IMG/VR virus record: IMGVR_UViG_3300009481_003321
Coordinates: 1-64,000 of that record
Reading direction: 5' to 3' (one strand)
DNA length: 64,000 nucleotides
DNA from: a virus
The position numbers were made by a program, and so were the translations under genes. This document shows, piece by piece, positions 48,996 to 58,451 of this stretch (position 1 is its first letter; every line of letters starts with the position of its first letter). The notes under the pieces were generated by a model that worked only from the letters and a program-made list of their open reading frames with translations, was not told where the DNA came from and ran no database searches.

Positions 48996-49460
48996 ATGAA
49001 AATTAGAATTACGGTTGGTGACGACCAAAAGCTTAGTGGTTATCTAAATATAGACCCTATATCCAAATTTGACGATTTATCAGTGGATATACGCAATCTT
49101 GATGAAGTCGCCTCAGACGCAGAATGTATGGAAATTCTTTCTGATGACGTAATAGATTACCTAGAAAAGGAAGAGTCTATGCGGGTTGTGTCTCACTGGG
49201 CTAAAAAGTTGAGGCATGGCGGCAAAATAATAGTAACATCAATAGACGCACATGAAGTTGCCAGATCGTTCTACAGAAAAGAAATAGACGTACAAACGTT
49301 TAACAAGGCTATTCATGGCAATTTTACTCAACCTTGGGATGTAAGACTTAGCCAAACAACACTAGAGGAGCTATCTAGCTTTCTTGAGTCTGTTGGTTTA
49401 CAGGTCACTAAAAAAAGAATCAATGGCATTAAATTAGTAGTGGAGGCAGAAAGACCATGA
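48996..49460 (+). CDS. Methyltransferase-like protein, apparently truncated, 154 aa
   Basis: LSGYLNIDPISKFDDLSVDIRNLDEV, then WAKKLRHGGKIIVTSIDAHEVARSF match the middle and later strands of small SAM methyltransferases in glycan clusters. The Gly-rich motif I is missing, since such proteins normally open with a LNxGxG strand before GYxNID. SAM binding is therefore doubtful. It may be a degenerate or accessory partner. One base separates it from the GT4 gene. Confidence 0.6.
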   Translation: MKIRITVGDDQKLSGYLNIDPISKFDDLSVDIRNLDEVASDAECMEILSDDVIDYLEKEESMRVVSHWAKKLRHGGKIIVTSIDAHEVARSFYRKEIDVQTFNKAIHGNFTQPWDVRLSQTTLEELSSFLESVGLQVTKKRINGIKLVVEAERP

Positions 49461-50269
49461 ATAACGAATTAGATACAAATTTTGAGCAAGTAGAGCCTCA
49501 AAGACAAACTCTAACGACTTCTTGTAAAGATTGTATATTTGCTATTAAAGAAGATAAGTTACAAACAGGATGTTCATTTGGAAGAATAGAAGCGTATTCT
49601 AATAGGGGTATCAATATTATAGAAGCAGAAGACTTAGAAGAAAACGAGTTTTTTGTACTTGAAACTTGGTGCAATGCCTACAGGGAAGAGATTTGGAAAA
49701 CAGCTAATGAGAAAGAGGGTGTAGAAAAAGCTCTCAGAAAAGAATTAGATCCCAAAGTTCAATTTATTATTATAATTCAGGATAGCTTAGACGGTATAGA
49801 AAAGACCATAGAATCAGCCCTTAATCAAGAAGAATTTGCTGCTAAAAGATTAATATTTGTTAACAACAGCGAGTTATCTTATTTTGAAGTGATAACAAAA
49901 ATTAACGAAGTTGTTCCAGAGGGAACGGATTACAGAATTCAAGATATCAGAGGAGAACTCAGTGATCTTGAAGTGATCGACGAAGCTTTTAATAATGTCT
50001 CAAATGGATACTATACGGTAATAGAATCTGGAAAAGAACTCCCATCAGATGTCATTAAAAAAATATACGCTGCAATAAGTATAAAAATTCAAAAGGTAGG
50101 ATATATAGAACCTACAGATGGTATTAACTTAATGACAGTACAAGCGGTTCTTCATAAGTTTTTATACGGAAACAGAGGTGCTTCCTTAAAAACAAAGTTA
50201 GAAGACGGGGAAGTTGCAGATAAAGTTAAAGAGGGAAACTCTCTAATTAGAAACTGGAATGAAATTTAA
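49457..50269 (+). CDS. GT2-like protein with N-terminal Cys cluster, 270 aa
   Basis: The N-terminal 75 residues have CKDCIF, GCSF and WCNAY, four or five Cys that could bind metal. From about residue 98 the pattern VQFIIIIQDSLDGIEKTIESALNQEEFAAKRLIFVNNS imitates a GT2 first strand and helix, but the acidic metal-binding motif is not obvious. It precedes a true GT2 gene with a one-base overlap, so it may be its partner. Confidence 0.55.
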   Translation: MNNELDTNFEQVEPQRQTLTTSCKDCIFAIKEDKLQTGCSFGRIEAYSNRGINIIEAEDLEENEFFVLETWCNAYREEIWKTANEKEGVEKALRKELDPKVQFIIIIQDSLDGIEKTIESALNQEEFAAKRLIFVNNSELSYFEVITKINEVVPEGTDYRIQDIRGELSDLEVIDEAFNNVSNGYYTVIESGKELPSDVIKKIYAAISIKIQKVGYIEPTDGINLMTVQAVLHKFLYGNRGASLKTKLEDGEVADKVKEGNSLIRNWNEI

Positions 50270-51063
50270 TGACATTACCAACAGTTACTGTACTAATAGC
50301 GAACTATAACGATGAAGACTACTTAGACATTGCTATAGAAAGCGCTATTAACCAAGACTATCCCGGCCCATTAAACATATGTATTGTAGACGATGGTTCT
50401 ACAGATGGATCTTGGGGTATCATCGAAACCTACATTAAAAATCCTGCAAAAGATACCACCGAAAATGATTTAGACATAACCTTTTCTCAATACTCCGGTG
50501 GAAGATTTGGCAACACAAAAGTATACGCTATTAAAAATGAGAATAGTGGCCCAAGTGAAGCTAGAAATGTAGGCATTAGATACATGATGGATAAAACAGA
50601 AATATTTGCCATCTTAGATTCTGATGATGAAATGTATGAAAATAAAATAACTGAATGCCTTCCAGTCTTTGAAAGAGGTGAAGGTATGGTTGGTGTAGTT
50701 TATGCAGACTACGACACATTGCATATGGACACAGGAAAAGTTATTAGAGAATATAAAGAGCCATTTAGCAGAAATAGACTCACACAAGAATGTATAGTTC
50801 ATAGCGGATCTTTAATTTCCAAAGAAGCCCTAGAAGAAATTTTGGAAGAAACTGGCTATTACGATAACACAATGAGAACTTGTGAAGATTATGATCTTTG
50901 GATGCGAATAAGTGAAAAGTTTATTATAGCCCATGTTCCCAAGGCGCTTACCAGAGTAAGGGTTACTGGAGACAACTCTTCTTTTATTGTCAATCAAGAA
51001 ACTTGGCAAAAAAATTGGAGAAGGGTCATGGAAAAAATGCAAGCAAGAATAAATGCCAAATAG
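50269..51063 (+). CDS. GT2-family glycosyltransferase, 264 aa
   Basis: The GT2 signature is full: VTVLIANYNDEDYLDIAIESAINQDYPG, CIVDDGSTDGSWGII, NSGPSEARNVGIRY, and FAILDSDDEMY with the DxD-like metal site. CEDYDLWMRISEKF is the late acidic motif. This is an inverting enzyme acting in the cytoplasm. It overlaps its downstream neighbour by 11 bases. Confidence 0.9.
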   Translation: MTLPTVTVLIANYNDEDYLDIAIESAINQDYPGPLNICIVDDGSTDGSWGIIETYIKNPAKDTTENDLDITFSQYSGGRFGNTKVYAIKNENSGPSEARNVGIRYMMDKTEIFAILDSDDEMYENKITECLPVFERGEGMVGVVYADYDTLHMDTGKVIREYKEPFSRNRLTQECIVHSGSLISKEALEEILEETGYYDNTMRTCEDYDLWMRISEKFIIAHVPKALTRVRVTGDNSSFIVNQETWQKNWRRVMEKMQARINAK

Positions 51064-51760
51064 GTTTACGACAACAGTAAAGAAAATAGGCGCTGGAACA
51101 GCTCCAGAAAAACCGCTGACAGTAATAATACCTGTTGCGGGCATGGGTCATAGAATGAAATCTTATGGCCCAAAGTGCTTACTGCCTGCAAATAAAAAAG
51201 AAACTATACTAGAGAAAACAATCTCTAATATAGAAAGGGAATATCCCTATTCTGATATTATTGTTGTAGCTGGGTTTGAATCAGAAAAAGTAATCAAAAC
51301 CCTACCACAAAGCGTAAGGGTTGTTGAAAACTATCAGTATGAATCAACCAATATTGCCGAAAGCATAAGAATTGGCATTAATGCCGCAGCGAATAAGCAC
51401 CTTCTTATTGTTTATGGAGACTTGGTTTTTAATGTCTACTCTATTAGAGATATAACATCAGACGGCCCATGTGCAGTTGTAGACTCTAAAGAAAGATTTA
51501 AAGAAGATGAAGTAGGGGTTACAGTAGTCGATGAAAACATAACTAATTTTGCTTACGGGCTTCCTAAAAAATGGTCGCAAATAGCTTACTTTGAAAATAA
51601 GTCTTTTGACATTTTAAAAGAATTATGTTCAGACAAAAGAAAAAGTAAACTGTATCCTTTCGAGCTGTTTAACATAATTATTAATAGCGGCATATCAATG
51701 AAGGCAAAGGAGCCATCCGGTATGCTAATAAAAGAAATTGATTCACTAAAGGATCTATGA
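51053..51760 (+). CDS. Sugar nucleotidyltransferase-like protein, 235 aa
   Basis: LTVIIPVAGMGHRMKSYGPKCLLPANKKETILEKTI is the G-x-G-x-R-x(6)-PK motif of NTP-transferases, and LIVYGDLVFN carries the metal Asp. Such enzymes make NDP-sugars or CDP-alcohols. The first 18 residues are extra. Substrate not predictable. Confidence 0.8.
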   Translation: MPNRFTTTVKKIGAGTAPEKPLTVIIPVAGMGHRMKSYGPKCLLPANKKETILEKTISNIEREYPYSDIIVVAGFESEKVIKTLPQSVRVVENYQYESTNIAESIRIGINAAANKHLLIVYGDLVFNVYSIRDITSDGPCAVVDSKERFKEDEVGVTVVDENITNFAYGLPKKWSQIAYFENKSFDILKELCSDKRKSKLYPFELFNIIINSGISMKAKEPSGMLIKEIDSLKDL

Positions 51761-51909
51761 TGGGTACTCTTTGGGCGTATGTAAATAACAATTACAAGTG
51801 GTATGCATGGTATTATCTTGAAGGCGAAATTCAGGTTAAACTAGGGCCGTTTTGCAAACAAGAAGAAGCTATGGAAGCAGCGAAAAATTATGAAAATTCT
51901 AATAAGTAG
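51757..51909 (+). CDS. Small aromatic protein, 50 aa
   Basis: The frame opens with ATG 51757, overlapping the previous stop in ATGA, and its TAG at 51907 overlaps the next gene by 20 bases. The sequence MMGTLWAYVNNNYKWYAWYYLEGEIQ is very rich in Trp and Tyr, with an acidic helical end. The fit between neighbours supports expression. Unknown. Confidence 0.5.
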   Translation: MMGTLWAYVNNNYKWYAWYYLEGEIQVKLGPFCKQEEAMEAAKNYENSNK

Positions 51910-52939
51910 CGATGGGTTTCACGCTCACTATCACATAAGAATGTCTTGGCTTAAGGTATTCTCAGCAATGGGTCATCAGGTGCAATTATGGCACAAAGAT
52001 GAGAAACCCGCTTTTGATGCTTTCGATGAATTTGAGCCAGATCTGTTCATGGGGCAAACCTACAATATTACAGAAGCTCTGTGTAAATGTATCAAACAAA
52101 GACCTCACATGAAGGTTGTCATGCGGGCTTCTGATTGGGGTCATATGCAAACAGGTATTGACTTAGAAAAATACCCAATCCTAGTGGCCCAAGAAGAAGA
52201 AAAGAAGTTACTTGAAAAACTTAAGAAAGAGACAGGAAGACCAGACTTTGTCCACAACCACTATCACGATAATTGGATTAGAGTAACGCATAATAAGTGG
52301 CAGGACATTGGTATTAAGCCCGTTTCCTTAATACATGGAGCCGATATATTCGACTTCTACGTTCAACCACCAGTGGAGTCTCTCAAATGCGACATTGGAT
52401 TTGTTGGTGGGTACTGGCCTTACAAGGCAATCAATCTCGATAAATACTTGATTAGTTTGTGTCACCCAGTAGGCGATTATAACATAAAAATATTTGGTGG
52501 TTCAGACTGGCCTGTTGTGCAATACATGGGTCGTATAGCTTCTGAAAATGTTGGGGCGTTATTTTCGTCTGCTACTATTTCACCAAACATCAGCGAACCA
52601 CACTCCCAACACTTTGGGTATGATATCATCGAAAGACCGTTCAAAATTCTAATGAGCGGCGGCTTTTGTATTTCTGATTACGTTGAATCAATGGCTAACG
52701 ATGTATTTACAAACAATGAAATTGTTTTTGCCAAAACCCCAGAAGAATTCAAGCAGCTTATAGACTACTACCTTAAAAACCCAGAAAAAAGAATTGAGCA
52801 TATCCAAGCCGGATACAATTCTGTTGTTCAGCGTCATACTTATTTTCATAGGGTTGCCAAAATCTTTTCTGAATTAGGGATGCAGTCAGAAGCTGATAAG
52901 TGCATGGAAACTATGAAACAGTTTTTCGTTGAGGAATAA
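51890..52939 (+). CDS. GT-B glycosyltransferase, CgeB-like, 349 aa
   Basis: KILISSDGFHAHYHIRMSWLKVFSAMGHQVQLW is the N-terminal Rossmann domain. CDIGFVGGYWPYKAINLDKYLI and HFGYDIIERPFKILMSGGFCISDYVESM match glycosyltransferases of the CgeB/GT1-like type, with F-K-x-L-x-SGG. EIVFAKTPEEFKQLIDYYLKNPEKR closes the domain. Cytoplasmic; sugar unknown. Confidence 0.78.
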   Translation: MKILISSDGFHAHYHIRMSWLKVFSAMGHQVQLWHKDEKPAFDAFDEFEPDLFMGQTYNITEALCKCIKQRPHMKVVMRASDWGHMQTGIDLEKYPILVAQEEEKKLLEKLKKETGRPDFVHNHYHDNWIRVTHNKWQDIGIKPVSLIHGADIFDFYVQPPVESLKCDIGFVGGYWPYKAINLDKYLISLCHPVGDYNIKIFGGSDWPVVQYMGRIASENVGALFSSATISPNISEPHSQHFGYDIIERPFKILMSGGFCISDYVESMANDVFTNNEIVFAKTPEEFKQLIDYYLKNPEKRIEHIQAGYNSVVQRHTYFHRVAKIFSELGMQSEADKCMETMKQFFVEE

Positions 52940-52940
52940 A

Positions 52941-53900
52941 ATGACCGTACTTGTAACAGGTGCTAATGGCTTTGTAGGAAGAAACCTTATACAATCCCTT
53001 CACACCAATAGAAGAACCTTTGGCAATATTATCAATATCAGCAGAAGGCCATTTACTTCTCCCTTTGTTCACAAATCCTATAAATGTGATTTAGGGTTCT
53101 CTGATCAGGAAGATAATCGTTTCTATGCGCTTAGAAACGTTATGAAAAAACATAAACCTGAGTACATATTTCATCTTGCTAGTAAAGCTACAGTTAAGAT
53201 GACAGGTAATGAACCTTTTCAGATTCTGCAAGATAACATATTAAGTACTCAAAAAATCTGTCAATGGGCGCCGAAAGGCGCAAGAGTAGTTCTAGCATCT
53301 ACAGTCATTGTTTATGGAGACTGGATTTTTGAACAAGGGTCTTCTGACTTTCCCGGTAGGGAAGCAAGACCATATACGGAAGAGGATCGAACAGAACCAA
53401 CTTCTATCTATGGAATGACAAAGCGGGCTTCCGAAGGAATTCTTAATTACTACACCAGTACGGGACAGATAAAAGGGGTCTCGGCTCGTATGTGTGCAAC
53501 TGTTGGGCGTGGGTTAACCCACGGGGTTGTTTATGATTTTATTAAGAAGATATTATACAACCCCACTTTAGAAGCGTTGGGAAGCAAACCGGGATCTACT
53601 AAACCTTATTGCCACATAGATGATTTAAAGAACGCTTTAATACTTTTAGCGATGAAGGGTTCTGCTGAAGGAGCGTACAACATAGTTCCAGATGACGCAA
53701 TAAATATTGAACAAGTAGCCAAAGCTGTTATGAATGGACTTGAAGTCTACAGAAATATAGATTGGCTTGGCGACGGAGCAAACTGGAAGGGTGATAACAA
53801 GTTAATAAGCGTATCAAACGATAAGCTAAAAAGCATTGGCTGGACACCTAAATATGGCTCTAAAGAAGCAATATTTGAAGCTGTGAGAAATATGTCATGA
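52941..53900 (+). CDS. NAD-dependent sugar epimerase/dehydratase, 319 aa
   Basis: TGANGFVG (GxxGxxG) near residue 6 and YGMTK (Y-x3-K, about 155-159) are the extended-SDR coenzyme and catalytic motifs; STVIVYGD supplies the Ser/Thr. ATG 52941 follows GAGGAA. It would make or modify an NDP-sugar for the surrounding glycosyltransferases. Confidence 0.85.
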   Translation: MTVLVTGANGFVGRNLIQSLHTNRRTFGNIINISRRPFTSPFVHKSYKCDLGFSDQEDNRFYALRNVMKKHKPEYIFHLASKATVKMTGNEPFQILQDNILSTQKICQWAPKGARVVLASTVIVYGDWIFEQGSSDFPGREARPYTEEDRTEPTSIYGMTKRASEGILNYYTSTGQIKGVSARMCATVGRGLTHGVVYDFIKKILYNPTLEALGSKPGSTKPYCHIDDLKNALILLAMKGSAEGAYNIVPDDAINIEQVAKAVMNGLEVYRNIDWLGDGANWKGDNKLISVSNDKLKSIGWTPKYGSKEAIFEAVRNMS

Positions 53901-54913
53901 AAATACTTTTTCATCCAATAATGCCTTTAGACCTAAAAGACCCGTCACATGTCTCAGATTATCAGTCGGATATGGTCTTTCATGGACTAGTTAAAAATCT
54001 AGGACAAAATGTTCACACCTATCACAATCTTTGGTGGCATCATAAAAAAGCCAAAGAAGGAAACGAACGCGACTTTTCTAAAATCTGGGGCAAAGGTTTT
54101 ACCATGTACGGACTCCTCGAAGAAGAGGAGTATCAAACCTTAGAGATTAACGAAAGGCACTCCAATTATGATGCGATTGTATTGCCAATACATTGGAGTC
54201 ATACAAGTCAGCACCGATACATCATCACACTTTTAAAAAATCTCCTGTCAAATGGCTATGAAAAAAAGCAATTAATTGTAGTGGATGGTTGGGATAGAGA
54301 TTATATAAATCCTGAAATTGCTGAAAAATGTACATACTACAAAAGAGAAATAAAAGATGGGCAAGAAGAATTCGCTAAGCCTGTTTCGTTTGCATTTCCA
54401 GAAGAAAAGATCAGGCCAGTAGACGACTCAAAAAGAAAAGTCCCCTTTGCTCCATTAATACCAGTTAATCAATCAATTGATTCCTCGTATATGTCTACCT
54501 ATCAATACGACACAGAGCAAAGTTATTACGATATGTATCAAACTGCTTACTTCTCGTATACATCTAAAAAGGGTGGTTGGGATACTTTGCGTCATTATGA
54601 AATAATAGCAAATGGTTCTATCCCATTTTTTGTTGATATTGAAAACTGTCCTAAAAACATATTATGGAATTTCCCAAAAGAAAGATTACTTCAGGCTAGA
54701 AATAGTTTGGGTGGAATACCAAACTTAAAAGAGGGCGATTGGAACGGACAGTCATTACCACATTGTGGCGTAATAGTCAAAAACTCTCCCGGCAGTATGG
54801 GAGAGTCTTTCAATTTGAAGCTTTGGGAACACTACAGAGATAGCTTGTATTCTTGGCTTAAAAGAGAGGGAACTACAACCGCTTTAGCTGAATACATACT
54901 AAAGGAAATTTAA
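53897..54913 (+). CDS. Putative glycosyltransferase, 338 aa
   Basis: KILFHPIMPLDLKDPSHVSDYQSDMVFHGL opens an alpha/beta domain. SKKGGWDTLRHYEIIANGSIPFFVDIENCP (about 222-251) is like the donor-binding region of exostosin-like and related GT-B enzymes (WDTxRHxEI-GxIPxF). ATGA with the previous gene and a one-base overlap with the next. The family is uncertain. Confidence 0.65.
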   Translation: MKILFHPIMPLDLKDPSHVSDYQSDMVFHGLVKNLGQNVHTYHNLWWHHKKAKEGNERDFSKIWGKGFTMYGLLEEEEYQTLEINERHSNYDAIVLPIHWSHTSQHRYIITLLKNLLSNGYEKKQLIVVDGWDRDYINPEIAEKCTYYKREIKDGQEEFAKPVSFAFPEEKIRPVDDSKRKVPFAPLIPVNQSIDSSYMSTYQYDTEQSYYDMYQTAYFSYTSKKGGWDTLRHYEIIANGSIPFFVDIENCPKNILWNFPKERLLQARNSLGGIPNLKEGDWNGQSLPHCGVIVKNSPGSMGESFNLKLWEHYRDSLYSWLKREGTTTALAEYILKEI

Positions 54914-55626
54914 TGCTTGGAATAAAAAAAGCTTATTGTCTTTGTTTAGATAAAAGAGAAGAACACTGGCTTGATCTAAAGCGACAATGTGAATCTAAGG
55001 GTTTAGAATTCAATCGGTTTCTTGTAGGAAAAGGCGAGGTTTTTAACCCAGAGGATTACGATAGACTGGACACAGCAATGCCAGAAGGTTTGCAATGGGG
55101 ATATGGTGGTCACGAAAAAGACACTCCTGAAGAAGTTAGTAGAAAAAAAGCCCACCATTACAACGCTTTTGTTTCTCATCAAGCAATGGCAAAAAAAGCC
55201 CTAGAAGATGGCGACGAAAAGGTTTTGTTTCTAGAAGACGATGCTTATTTTACCGAAAGGTTTGACGAGGTAATTGAGAAATCTAAAGAGAAAATAGAAA
55301 ACCTAGATTATGACATATTGTATTTAGGTTGGTGGATTGGGGATGAAGGAGATGATTTTAACAACACGGTAGAAAACACTTGGAAAGAAGAGAAACTACC
55401 AGCAGTTGGAAAAGCATTCAGAATTGCGGGACTGCACGGCATTATATTCTCAAGAAAGATGTTGGATATAATTACACGACTTACCCCTATTAATCCTGTA
55501 GACTCTCAACTAGCTAAATTTTTTCATGACAAAATAAACTCTTATTTTATAGCTCCAAAAATCATACACGACAAAGGTATTTTTAGTGAGTGCGAACAAA
55601 GTGTAACTACGAGGCATAAGCTGTGA
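54913..55626 (+). CDS. GT25-family glycosyltransferase, 237 aa
   Basis: IKKAYCLCLDKREEHWLDLKRQCESKGL, NAFVSHQAMAKKAL, and VLFLEDDAYFTERFDEVI follow the GT25 (LPS galactosyltransferase type) pattern with its EDD metal motif. AGLHGIIFSRKML continues it. It overlaps the HAD fusion gene in a four-base GTGA-like junction (stop and ATG). Confidence 0.82.
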   Translation: MLGIKKAYCLCLDKREEHWLDLKRQCESKGLEFNRFLVGKGEVFNPEDYDRLDTAMPEGLQWGYGGHEKDTPEEVSRKKAHHYNAFVSHQAMAKKALEDGDEKVLFLEDDAYFTERFDEVIEKSKEKIENLDYDILYLGWWIGDEGDDFNNTVENTWKEEKLPAVGKAFRIAGLHGIIFSRKMLDIITRLTPINPVDSQLAKFFHDKINSYFIAPKIIHDKGIFSECEQSVTTRHKL

Positions 55627-56999
55627 TTAAGTTAATCGTTTTTGATCTTGATGGAGTTTTAGTAGAAGCCAGAGATATACATTATCTAGCCCTTAATGAT
55701 GCTCTAGCTAATATGGACGAAAGCTATGTAATAAGTAGAGAAGAGCATTTGTCCAGTTACGATGGTTTACCAACCTCTAAGAAGCTAATGAAGCTTTCTA
55801 AGGAAAAAGGTCTCCCAGTTTCATTTCATAAACATGTCTGGAAAGAAAAACAAAAAGCTACAGAGAGAGTAATCTCAAGCAAAATTAAACCGCAAGATCA
55901 TGTGGGTATTGCAATGACCCTAAGAAGATTAAAATCGGAAGGTTACAAAATATACTGTGCTTCAAACTCTATAAGATCTAGTGTTAAGCTGATGCTTCTT
56001 AAAGCTGGTTATTTAGAATACATTGACGAATACCTATCTAATGAAGACGTAAAGCACCCAAAGCCACACTCTGAAATTTATCTAAAGTGCATGATTCATG
56101 CTGGAGTTAATCCTCAAGAATGTTTGATAGTAGAAGATTCGCATATAGGAAGAGAAGCTGCTGCAAAATCCGGTGCTTTTGTAATGGGTGTTAGAAATTT
56201 AAAAGATGTAATCCCTATAAAAGTACTGGACGCAATTGATGAAGCAAACAAAAAGCAAAAACCGATTGCACCTAAATGGCAGGGCGGTAAAATGAAAGTT
56301 TTGATACCAATGGCTGGAGCTGGGTCTAGGTTTGAAAAAGCTGGATACACATTTCCAAAACCCCTAATTGAGGTTAATGGAAAGCCAATGATTCAAGTTG
56401 TTGTTGAAAACCTAAATATAGAAGCAGAACACATATTCATAGTCCAAAAAGAACATTATGAAAAATACAATTTACGATATTTACTAAACCTCATATCTCC
56501 AGACTGTAAAATAGTTCAAGTAGATGGAATGACAGAAGGTGCTGCCTGCACGACCCTTCTTGCCGAGCAGTATATTAATAATGATGAGCCTTTGTTGGTT
56601 GCCAATTCTGATCAATTTGTGGACTGGAATAGTAATGAATTTTTATATTCCATGCAGGCAGACGAAGTAGACGCTGGAATACTTACGTTTGAATCTATTC
56701 ATCCTAAATGGAGCTTTGCCAAACTTGGTGAGGATGGGTTTGTATCTGAAGTAGCAGAAAAGAAACCAATTAGCAATAAAGCTACTGTTGGTATTTACTA
56801 CTGGTCTAAAGGCAGTGACTATGTAAGATACGCTAACCAAATGATATATAAAAACAAGAGAGTCAATAATGAATTTTACGTATGTCCAATTTTTAATGAA
56901 GCTATAGAAGATGGTAAAAAAATCAAAACATTTGATATAGACAAAATGTGGGGACTTGGCACACCAGAAGACTTGGAGGTATTTTTAAATGGCACTTAA
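55623..56999 (+). CDS. HAD phosphatase fused to sugar nucleotidyltransferase, 458 aa
   Basis: N-terminal HAD hydrolase: FDLDGVL (D8, D10), CASNSIRSS (motif II), KHPKPHSEIY (motif III Lys) and IVEDSHIGREAA (motif IV). After a linker near residue 215, VLIPMAGAGSRFEKAGYTFPKPLIEVNGKPMI is an NTP-transferase head and LLVANSDQFVDW its metal site. The phosphatase and activation steps of NDP-sugar making would be joined in one chain, as in heptose synthesis, although the order differs from known fusions. An internal ATG at 56291 could yield the transferase alone. Confidence 0.85.
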   Translation: MIKLIVFDLDGVLVEARDIHYLALNDALANMDESYVISREEHLSSYDGLPTSKKLMKLSKEKGLPVSFHKHVWKEKQKATERVISSKIKPQDHVGIAMTLRRLKSEGYKIYCASNSIRSSVKLMLLKAGYLEYIDEYLSNEDVKHPKPHSEIYLKCMIHAGVNPQECLIVEDSHIGREAAAKSGAFVMGVRNLKDVIPIKVLDAIDEANKKQKPIAPKWQGGKMKVLIPMAGAGSRFEKAGYTFPKPLIEVNGKPMIQVVVENLNIEAEHIFIVQKEHYEKYNLRYLLNLISPDCKIVQVDGMTEGAACTTLLAEQYINNDEPLLVANSDQFVDWNSNEFLYSMQADEVDAGILTFESIHPKWSFAKLGEDGFVSEVAEKKPISNKATVGIYYWSKGSDYVRYANQMIYKNKRVNNEFYVCPIFNEAIEDGKKIKTFDIDKMWGLGTPEDLEVFLNGT

Positions 57000-57672
57000 A
57001 ATTTTCATTGGCTGGGATTCTAGAGAGGTAAATGCCTACAAAGTTTGCGTAGAATCTTTACTAAAGCACTCTTCAGAAGAGCTTGATATTACGCCTATCG
57101 TAAGAGAAAACCTCATGGATACGGGTGAGTATTTTAGAGAGCAGCCAGAGGCAGGTTCTGTAGAATTTACCTATACTCGATTTTTAACGCCTTACTTGGC
57201 TGAATACAAAGATTGGGCATTATTTATAGATTGTGATTTTTTGTTTACGCAAGATGTAGCTAAATTGTTCAGTTTTGCAAACGATAAATACGCATTAATG
57301 TGTGCTAAACATGATTATGTTCCTAAAAACTCAGTCAAAATGGACGGGCAAAAGCAAGTTGCTTACCCTAGAAAAAATTGGTCTAGCTGCATTTTGTGGA
57401 ATTGTGGACATCCAATGAATAGTCTTTTAACCCCAAAAACCACAAGTGAATGGACAGGTGCTTATCTTCATCGCTTTATGTTTCTAAAAGATAATATGAT
57501 TGGTGAAATTCCAATAGAGTGGAACTGGCTAGAAGGTGAGTATAATAAAGAAGAATTTGAAGACACATACAAAAGACCACCTTCTGCTATCCACTTTACA
57601 AATGGAGGGCCGTGGTTTGATAATTGGCAAGATGTAGACTATGCAGATTTGTGGAGAAGCTATTCATCATGA
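56989..57672 (+). CDS. GT8-like glycosyltransferase, 227 aa
   Basis: IFIGWDSREVNAYKVCVESLLKHSS, TYTRFLTPYLAEYKDWALFIDCDFLF with DxD (about 78-80) and AIHFTNGGPWFDNWQ with the late His are GT8-type. It is likely a retaining enzyme with Mn(II). It overlaps the HAD fusion gene by 11 bases. Confidence 0.78.
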   Translation: MALKIFIGWDSREVNAYKVCVESLLKHSSEELDITPIVRENLMDTGEYFREQPEAGSVEFTYTRFLTPYLAEYKDWALFIDCDFLFTQDVAKLFSFANDKYALMCAKHDYVPKNSVKMDGQKQVAYPRKNWSSCILWNCGHPMNSLLTPKTTSEWTGAYLHRFMFLKDNMIGEIPIEWNWLEGEYNKEEFEDTYKRPPSAIHFTNGGPWFDNWQDVDYADLWRSYSS

Positions 57673-58451
57673 TACTATACGTTACCTCGTTTAATGAAAA
57701 TCTTTTTAACGCTACCGGCAAAAAAATGCTAGAGTCTTTTGTTTATGTAAAAACAGAAGGTCACATGCTTGCAACTTACGAAGGTAACGTTGATTTACCA
57801 AAACACAGAAAAATTATCCCATGCTCATTAGATGACAACTCGTTTTTGCATGACTGGCTGGAAGACAACGCCGATGTAATACCAAAAGAACTTGGTGGTG
57901 AGTTTTCTGGAGAAATGGATAAATACAATTTTAGAGCAAGTCAATGGTTTAGAAAAATAGTAGCGCTCAAGGAAGCGTTAAAATATAAGGATGATTACGA
58001 AGCGGTTGTATTTGTAGACTCCGATGTTAGATTCAAACGCAAGCTTACAGAAGAGTTTATGCTATCTATGTTTGGTGATACCGCAATGTTTTATCACCTT
58101 GGGCCTTTTAGAGAAGAAGCAGACGCAGGAATAGAGTCTGGGTTTATAGGATTTCACATGAAGAATGGCGGTGTTGATTTTCTAGAAACTGTATTTTCTA
58201 AGTTTAAAGACAAGAGCTATAGAGAATATAGACGTTGGGATGATAGTTATGTGTTCCACAATACCGTCAAAGAAAGATCAGATCTAAAATATACGGACGT
58301 AGTTCCTGTTTTTAGTAGAGAAGAAATGATGAAGCCCGGAGCTGGTGGTTGTGGTCATGTAATTCACCGTGGGCCTTTTGCTCCATATCTAAAACATCTC
58401 AAGGGTGTTCACTGGCAAAAACATGGGGTCGAATTTAAAGATGAAGCCTAG
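57669..58451 (+). CDS. Putative GT-A glycosyltransferase, 260 aa
   Basis: ATG 57669 overlaps the GT8-like stop in ATGA. VFVDSDVRF (about 115-123) has the DxD motif, and GGCGHVIHRGPFAP near residue 230 gives a late His. The protein resembles other GT8/GT-A enzymes and follows one. Acceptor unknown. Confidence 0.65.
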   Translation: MILYVTSFNENLFNATGKKMLESFVYVKTEGHMLATYEGNVDLPKHRKIIPCSLDDNSFLHDWLEDNADVIPKELGGEFSGEMDKYNFRASQWFRKIVALKEALKYKDDYEAVVFVDSDVRFKRKLTEEFMLSMFGDTAMFYHLGPFREEADAGIESGFIGFHMKNGGVDFLETVFSKFKDKSYREYRRWDDSYVFHNTVKERSDLKYTDVVPVFSREEMMKPGAGGCGHVIHRGPFAPYLKHLKGVHWQKHGVEFKDEA

